A stretch of DNA of 64,000 nucleotides, from the NCBI GenBank assembly GCA_037043015.1, contig CM073324.1:22336097-22400096 (forward strand), in the 5' to 3' direction. The notes beneath the pieces were generated by a model, which ran no database searches, had not been told where the DNA came from, and worked only from the letters and a program-made list of their open reading frames with translations. How positions within the stretch are numbered: the stretch's first letter is position 1; each line of letters starts with the position of its first letter. Below are positions 57,255-64,000 of this stretch, piece after piece. The position numbers and the translations under genes were made by a program. This DNA is from Bryum argenteum. Taxonomy: Eukaryota > Streptophyta > Bryopsida > Bryales > Bryaceae.

Positions 57255-58185
57255 TTAACCCCTAAACTACCAAGGCCTCCGATTAGGAGATTTGCGATTT
57301 CGGGCAGCCTAAGTTAAGATGTTAAAAGTAATATTTTTGCCTAAGATTTTTACTGGATGTTCCTTACACTACAAGGTGTATGTGGGAAAATTTGCAAAGT
57401 CAAACTCCACCTATGGAGTTCTTAAACGCACATTTTATTTTTCAACCTGGAGCGGAAGGAAAAAACTTTTTATTTCTACCTTTTTTTAAATTTTTTTTTT
57501 GGAAATCTTTTCTTGATTGATTTTGTACTTAGGTTTCCAAGTGACCCAAGTTGAAACTTTTACCAATCCTACAAGGGCACCCTTCAAAAATTACAAGAGC
57601 TAGATTCAAAGTTTTTTTTGATATTTCAATTTTTTCTCTCAATATTTGCCAAAGTTTGAGATTTTGGAATTTTTTGAATTTCTTTCTTCTTGAAATTCAA
57701 AAAATCAAGAAGGTACATACTCACCGTTCATTTTTCCCCTAAACCATATACAATAAACGTGGTGCGTGTTTTACCAAATCCTTGATTTCTACCTTCTTCT
57801 AGTAAATAAATTGCATGAAGGTCCAAAAAGCAAAATGAGTGTCTAAAACTTTGCATGGGCATGCCCAACTTAGTTATATACATGGAAAAAAATATGAGCT
57901 AGATGTTTAAGGTATAAGCATCACGTTTTCCTTTGCACAAAGTTGACTATGTTTGCTGAAAAAAAAATTGCACCAACTTTGAATGTTACGATCTTACAAA
58001 TGGCTACGATCCAACGGTTGAAATTTCAGCCGCTACCTCTAATGGTAGTTCTCTTCAAGACCATACGGTTGAAAGTTTCTAAAAAGTGTAAAAAATATTC
58101 TCACACTCCAAAGTTTACAAGGTGGTATGGAATTGCAATTTTGGAGTTTGGAGCTCACAAAACACCATGGTAGTTTAGGGGTTAA
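57255..58185. mobile_element. TTAA-flanked element, 931 bp, perfect 18-bp ends
   Basis: The left end TTAACCCCTAAACTACCA is exactly matched in complement at the right end, with TTAA at both sides. It is three times longer than the short MITEs but shares subterminal wording (TTTGAATGTTACGATCTTAC, GATCCAACGGTTGAAATTTC). The middle is A/T-rich with no coding frame of note. It sits about 125 bp from the Harbinger transposase pseudogene, as an independent insertion. Confidence 0.88.
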
Positions 58186-59387
58186 ATTTCTGATGATGCA
58201 TATTCTTACTTGATCTCCAAGCTACTCTCTCTACATAATTTTAATGTGTGGATTGCCTTGGCTCAACCCAAAAATTCCTAATGACTTTTGACCTTTTTAT
58301 TCTATTGAGCCAAACTAAAAGAGGAAGAAGATGGAAAGTTTAAGAGGAAGAACTGGATACTTTTAACACATGACGTGTTGTAGAAGTCCCACTAATAGAG
58401 AGGTCATAAGCATAGATAGAAACATCCAAATTATCACAACTTGAGTACAAAAAGAAGGCTCCATCTTCTCTAAAAATCAAACACAATGATGACAAGTAGT
58501 TGAAGCTTTAAACTCTGAACCCCTAATTAATACAAATTTCCTAAGACTTACACGAATATAAAACTAACATCAAAACACCGCAAAGATAACATGAGTATAA
58601 AAAATTTTGAAAAAAAGAAAGAAGTAGTTTTCTAAAAAAAAAATAAAAAAAAAATGTATGAGAGTATCAAAACTCCAAAACAAGGGGTATCGGAGTACAG
58701 AGACACTCTGGACCTTTGAGTGGGGGGGAGGGGCGAAAGAGGTTCCAGCTGCCCCAATGTTAACCTTAACCAACCCAAAAAACCAAAAAGAGGCTTGCCA
58801 GTTGGCTCTATGCAATTGGCGGGGTGGAGGCCCGCCAGCCCATAGGTCGGGGCAAATTGCCTGAGCCATATGGCTCATGTGCCCAGGGCAAATGCTTTCC
58901 CACACATCCGGCATTGACATGGCCTCATTTCTTGCGGTTCTAACGAGTCGTCATGGCTATCGTAAGATTGCAAGTGTTTCGATGGCGAAGATAACAACGA
59001 AGGATGAGTGTGCAGCCGCTCTGATTTTACCCAAAGCCCCAACGCCTAGACTATCATCCGTAATTCCATTTGGGAGAGGTGATTAGGGATTTACCGTCTT
59101 CGCTCCTCATGTCTTCGTCCCTCCTCTTACTCCAGAATTAGCGACGTCACCACATCACGAAGCCTCCATTTCTGATAGTGTTGTTGTCATTTACCTTTAA
59201 TGACAATTTGCAAAAATGTCTAATTGGAGGAGTCACGTTAAACAAATTTGTCACTTAAGACAATGATTTTACCTTTTCACCAAAGATAGAGCCTCGTCAC
59301 TTGAAACGTCAACTTTGACATTTTGTCACTTAAGCCAAAACCGCAAGTGTCACCTTTTGTGCATATTTCTATTACTATAATTTAGTA
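58186..59387. other. Intergenic DNA
   Basis: A moderately GC-rich patch at 58710-59060 carries no recognised protein. 59200-59370 repeats a GTCACTT(A/G)A motif several times, like subterminal repeats of a DNA transposon, but I cannot define the element. Confidence 0.4.
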
Positions 59388-59626
59388 GAACCCCAATTCT
59401 GTTAAAATGGCACTATGCCATGTGTCATTTTGTCACACTAGATCTTACATTTGTGCTCATATAAAATGGTATATTCTGTAATATCACAATTTTTTTGTAA
59501 TATCACTTCTTTATATACATTGTCACTCATTTTCCCTAATATCACCTTAAAATTCTGTTATATCACATGGTTTTTGAGCTACAGTTCAGAAAGTTGAAGT
59601 GTGCCATTTTAACGGAATTGGGGTTG
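59388..59626. mobile_element. 239-bp MITE with TA flanks
   Basis: The left end is GAACCCCAATTCTGTTAAAA and the complement of the right end is CAACCCCAATTCCGTTAAAA; about 24 of 26 terminal bases match. TA flanks both sides (59386-59387 and 59627-59628). The size and TA duplication fit a Tc1/mariner (Stowaway-class) MITE, though the terminus is not the classical CTCCCTCC. Confidence 0.75.
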
Positions 59627-59790
59627 TAGGCTATGGTATGCGTAGTACACCAAAGAAAACAATTACGGAGGATAATAATTTACTTTGATATTATCAAAAG
59701 CACAAACAAAACATGCACTCCCCGTTACTACGAACATCACTTTTAGTGCCATTTTCTATTAGTGACCCTCAATTTTGTCCTCTTTCAATG

Positions 59791-59824
<34 letters not shown>

Positions 59825-61592
59825 ATTTACAGTCTATTATGAAGTATGTAACTATAGTATCATGTCTTTAACTTGTCAAGATCATCTATGCCAAATTCTA
59901 GACTAAAATTCCTCACTGGTTATAAGATTATAACATTTAAAGGTGGAAATTAAGTTTTTTTTGCTTGTTGTAAAAAAGAAAGCAATTTTTTGAGGGCCAA
60001 ATAAACCATTCAAAAAGTAAATTTGAATTGAGGCTCTTCAAATAACTTGTTCCTACGAGGGGTGAAAGAATATCTATGCAATTTTTACCCTCATAAGACC
60101 CATCAAACTCAAAAAAAATGCTTGATTTTTCAGAAGAAGGTACAGTGAAATATATAGGCATGTATATATATAGGCATGTATTTGACAGGAAAAAAGGCAT
60201 ATGAAATTTCAATGTATTGAAAATCTGAATGGTGAAGACATGCCTTAGTACCTCTTCTACGTGCATTATATGCACAGGGATTCAAACTCATGCAATCCAA
60301 AAATAGTAATAAAGAGGCTAAGCATAGACAAATTGGCCACAACATGCCTCAACATACTTGAGGGTTAATATCTCTTCAAACACCTTTTTTGATGTTCTTT
60401 TTATACATGTGGCTCACATTCAAGTATCAAATATTCAAATATTCAAATATTAAACATTCAAATATTAAATTGAGTTGGCGCAAGAAACCTTGACATTGTC
60501 CTCGAGTGAAACATGACATAAACATTTTTAACTACAATGATTGCTAATGGATTATTTTCCACACACGGCTTGGATTAGGACGTACAAGATAGTTTTTGAA
60601 AATTTATTGCATTCCAAACAATTTGGTGGTAGTTTCATGACATTTTGATCATTTGTAATAGTAGATATGTTTATCGGAAGTCACGCTTGTTTACAGTGCC
60701 ATCTGAAGCTTACAATATGAAGTTCTAAACTTGAGCTTTTTGGTGAGTACAAGTCATATTTTTTCTTAAAACAAGTTGCATATTCACAAAATGAATTGGA
60801 ATTTGGAAGAGCTTTCTCTAGAGATGGTTGAAGTTCTTTTTTCTAGCATGACTTAAACCCAAAGCATGATATTAAAGATAATGGTATATCATACCTAATA
60901 TGTAAAAGAAATGGTGTATTATCATATAATTATTCATCTTTTCAAGAAAATTTTCACAAAATTCTCTAAACTACGTTACCTTTTCAATACATTTTGTAGG
61001 AAGCAGTTTGGAATCTTCTTGAGAACACAACAACCACTTGAAAATTGAGACATGTTCTCTTGTTTCTGCTGTAAACATAAACTTCTTTGGATTATTGTAC
61101 AAGAAACTCTAATTTCACGTGCTTAAACACACGTATATGTAACACTGCATTACCAAAATGAACCAGAATTGAACATCGCAAATCAAAGAATATATAAGAG
61201 TGCTCACAAGCAAAGGTTTAAGAGGAATGTTGGAAGACAACTTTCAACATGCACCTTGGTAAGAGTCAATATTCCAGGTGCCTCGCCCTTGATGAATCAT
61301 CCGGTGCGGCGGCCAGAAGAAATGGAACAAGTATAGTTTGTGACCAAGGAAATTGTAAGCACCTCCAACCCCATGCATGTAGACATGAGCAAGGACGACT
61401 AAGCTCCCCCATCTGTATGAAGTGCACGGAGTTGACAGAAATTACGTAGTGATCATGCTACTGATCGACACAAATTGCGTCCAGAATCACTGGCACCAAT
61501 GAACGAAATGTCAGGGTGATCTAAGTGGACAGTAGAAACGACGAATCAATGAGTACGAAAAGCAAATAAGAGGGGGTGACAGATCGAGCAAG
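59627..61592. other. AT-rich intergenic DNA
   Basis: Includes an arm related to the foldback at 46651 (59650-59760), a long T tract (about 59791-59817) and a short AAATATTC repeat near 60425-60460. The last few hundred bases are the 3' side of the GRAS gene. No other gene. Confidence 0.4.
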
Positions 61593-63394
61593 CTAACGTG
61601 CAGGTACCCAGGCGGAGGCAAACGCCAGGCTATTGCCTTTCCAGAGTAATGACTGCGTGCACTCATCTTCGTCATGCTTCATTCCCCAGCCAGTGTTGTG
61701 GTGATCCACCACATCCTGCAACGCCGACACCATGTCTTCACTGGCAGGCAGCGATCGGAATCGGAGGCGTCCCATGCGCTGCATCCATTGCCGCTTCGAC
61801 TCTAAGCGCTCCGTGCGTTGCTCGCCTTCGCGGGCCACAATGTTGTCAATCTTGCGGGCCACATTCCTCTCATACTCCAGGCGGTCAGGATGACCCGCGG
61901 ACCAGAACGTGGCGATGAAGTCGAACGGCATCCACTCGAACGCGTATGAGTTTTCTACCCGCTTCGCAACGTCGGTGGCGGTGGCGTCGCAGTCTTCCTC
62001 GTAGAGTGTGACGATGGCGGGGTTGAGGGTGCGGATCAGGTGGAGGAGGGTGTCTCGCGGACAGAGCGGTTGGGAAGTTGACGATCCCAGCGGGACCACG
62101 CCCGCCGTCTCGTCGGCGAGGTAGTGCAACCGGATGGAAAAGTTGACGCCCAGTGCCTCACCCTCGCGCAGATCGAAGTCGCTCGCTGAGAGGAGAGCCT
62201 CCAACGGCGGGGAGAGGACATTGAACTCGAACGGGACGTTTTTGAGGCGGGCGTACTTACTAAGACGGAGGCCGACCTCTTCGTAGGTGGTTTGCAAGCG
62301 CGGCGCGATGGGCAGTATGGCGCTGGAGAGCGTGAGACGGAAACGATTCGGCGGGCCTCCTGCCCGATCCGCGAGCGCCTCGATGAAGGTTGGCCATTGC
62401 ATGCCGTGCGTGGTACTGAAATCCAGAACGTGGATCTGCTCCATTCCCTCGAACGCTTCCACTAGTGCGCCGTTCGCTGCCGTGTACCCGAACCGGAAGT
62501 ACGGTGTCAGGTCCACGAACCGCGTTAGATCGTTCAGGCTCCACCTTCTCTCCGCCCACTGCACTTCTGTGACATACTTATCATATTGGTTTCTTCGCAT
62601 CAAAACAACCAATCCGGAACCAATCCATGGTCGAATACAACTCCACAATTCAACCCATATCATCATGCTCCCAGTATCCATTGCAGGGCTTAGGTACTTA
62701 TCATATTGGTTTCTTCGCATCAGAACATACTTTACCTGACATAACCAGTCCATTATCTAATATGTCTCCATAATCCAACCGAAATCGTCATGCTCCCAGT
62801 TTCCATTCCAGGACCTAGAGGATGAGATACATCAACCATACAAAACTAGCTCACGCTCGATCTCCACTATTAAACAAATCCATCCTGCTAGCTCTTATCC
62901 CTGAAGACTCTAGCCGGCAACGTGTGCTGCAAAGGGGATACCGTTGGAGACGTCCCATGCAGGGGTGGTGTCGCCTTTGCAGCACCGTACCCCATCTCAA
63001 ATTAACCAGGATTTGCTTCTGCAGCAAAGATCAGGGAGTGTGAGTACGCTTAGGAACAGAGAATCAAACACGGGAGAATGTCAAGCTTTCTCACCCAATT
63101 TTCAAGGGCTTTTTTCTGGGTTCGGCCGTTCGGCGGGTTTTGTGTGAGAGTGGGGTGGTTGCTGGTAAGGAGTGCGTGCTTACCAGGGACGTCGATTCTG
63201 GAGAGGAAAGTGGGGTCCAACATGGAGCCACCACGACGCAGGAGCGCCTGCAGGAAATGGGCCGTGACGCGCTCGCTGGGCTCGCCATCGACAGCGGAGA
63301 CCCTGAGCAATGCCGACACAGCTTGCTCCACGGTGGCGACATCGTTCTGCTCCATCGCTGTAGCGCACGTTATGAGAAGCTGCTCTGAAGTCAT
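61593..63394 (-). CDS. GRAS-domain transcription regulator, SCL32-like
   Basis: Nuclear plant regulator consisting almost only of the GRAS domain. Two exons on the minus strand, 63394-63184 and 62566-61593, with a 617-bp GT-AG intron, give 394 residues, near Arabidopsis SCL32. The start at 63394 is the first Met after an in-frame stop and leads directly into the first leucine-heptad region (MTSEQLLITCATAMEQNDVA), so there is no long variable N-terminus. The VHIID-type motif is IHVLDFSTTHGMQWP (about residues 115-129), preceded by VDLTPYFRFGYTAANGA. The C-terminal SAW region ends in NSLAFASAWVP. The acceptor at 62567 was chosen because it keeps phase; the nearby alternative six bases downstream would break the frame. 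Assignment to SCL32 among GRAS subfamilies is by overall resemblance. Confidence 0.9.
62576..62820. repeat. ~120-bp tandem repeat inside the GRAS intron
   Basis: TCATATTGGTTTCTTCGCAT occurs at 62581 and 62701 (120 bp apart). TCATGCTCCCAGT occurs at 62663 and 62788 (125 bp apart). Two full units and a partial third lie next to the intron's 3' splice site. Part of the array stays open in the exon 2 frame, so it could be misread as an N-terminal extension of exon 2. Confidence 0.8.
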
Positions 63395-64000
63395 GCTTTC
63401 GATCGAAGAATACGTACTTCTCGTGGCTCAGTCCCGAAAGCACACGCCTGCACTTCCACGATCACAACTTTCATCACTTCAGAATTCAATACTTCGAATC
63501 TCACCTTTACAATGACTTCTCAAGCTGATGTCGTTGAATGTTAAAACACAAAACTAGACATTAGAAGGTATACTTTTTGGGAATCATTCATTTGTGAGTA
63601 TAATCAACATGTAAACTTAGCTTCTTGATATAAAGGCCCTCTCAGATCACAAACTACAAAAAATTACACCAAGCTAAGCTAAATGGTGGGGAACTATCAT
63701 ACATAATCATAACAATAATTTACAGCATGAATAAAGCTCAAGGGCTAAGCTTTGATTATTATGACGCAAAATTACTAACCATATTCACCTTGAAGAACCA
63801 CTTGATAAAAGAACTGACACGAGATGGGTTCATGAATGACTATGTTTACACAATTTCAAAATCAGTTAAATACATAGTGATGGATATACTATATTGACAA
63901 GTAACCAGACAATCTTGATCTCAACTTTGTAAAGCACCTATTCATGTGATGTATATAATTAATTTCTACCTTCATTGTACATTGCCTATTCAAAGTCAAC
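63395..64000. other. GRAS gene upstream region
   Basis: Presumed 5' UTR and promoter, GC-rich to about 63530 and then AT-rich. No specific element can be assigned. Confidence 0.4.

Noticed and set aside
59200-59370. CACTA-type transposon end
   Set aside because: Repeated GTCACTT(A/G)A motifs look subterminal, but there is no paired CACTA terminus, 3-bp duplication or transposase.
62567-62753. Exon 2 of the GRAS gene starting at the upstream Met at 62753
   Set aside because: That N-terminus is coded by an intronic tandem repeat, and it would omit the first exon that contains the first leucine-heptad region; splicing 63184 to 62566 gives the full GRAS domain in phase.

Overview
The window is nuclear DNA from a land plant. 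Spliced genes with GT-AG introns encode plant-lineage proteins: a two-B-box plus CCT CONSTANS-like factor, a GRAS factor, a CER1-type wax enzyme and an At5g23340-type F-box/LRR protein. Most of the window is AT-rich intergenic DNA packed with small DNA transposons; coding islands are more GC-rich. Short introns, modest gene spacing and simple paralogue types would fit a bryophyte or another non-seed plant. That placement is an inference; no organellar or rRNA gene fixes the species.

Layout. 1-8056 is transposon territory: a TTAA-flanked MITE, a GC-rich palindrome with minisatellites, then a 5.7-kb piggyBac-like element (2314-8056) with a frameshifted transposase. 8057-15500 is gene-poor and holds several MITEs and repeats. 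15.7-21.4 kb is a gene island: a small conserved plant protein (+), a four-exon NADP-dependent alkenal/double-bond reductase (+) and, convergent with it, the ubiquitin-like protein UBL5 (-). 21.5-28.6 kb is repeats, including a 5S rRNA fragment. 28.6-40.1 kb is the second island: a nine-exon CER1-like gene (+), an F-box/LRR gene (+) and a CONSTANS-like gene (-), with a SINE and a MULE-type MITE between them. 40.1-61.5 kb is repeats again, with SINEs, TTAA-MITEs, a Tourist-like MITE and a decayed PIF/Harbinger element (SANT ORF1 and HARBI1-type transposase, convergent). 61.6-63.4 kb is a two-exon GRAS gene (-).

The host genes do not form an evident pathway. CER1 belongs to cuticular alkane synthesis, UBL5 to pre-mRNA splicing, the reductase to detoxification of reactive carbonyls, and COL, GRAS and F-box/LRR to regulation.

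The most unusual content is a coherent piggyBac-type system: one large element carrying a DDE_Tnp_1_7 transposase plus at least nine smaller relatives, most with TTAA at both ends and terminal inverted repeats of the form CCCCTAAA / CCCTTAA. Also notable are a tRNA-headed SINE family with a TCTA-rich 3' end (one copy with a perfect 13-bp target duplication), and two places where a MITE sits in one copy of a tandem duplication while the other copy preserves the empty site.
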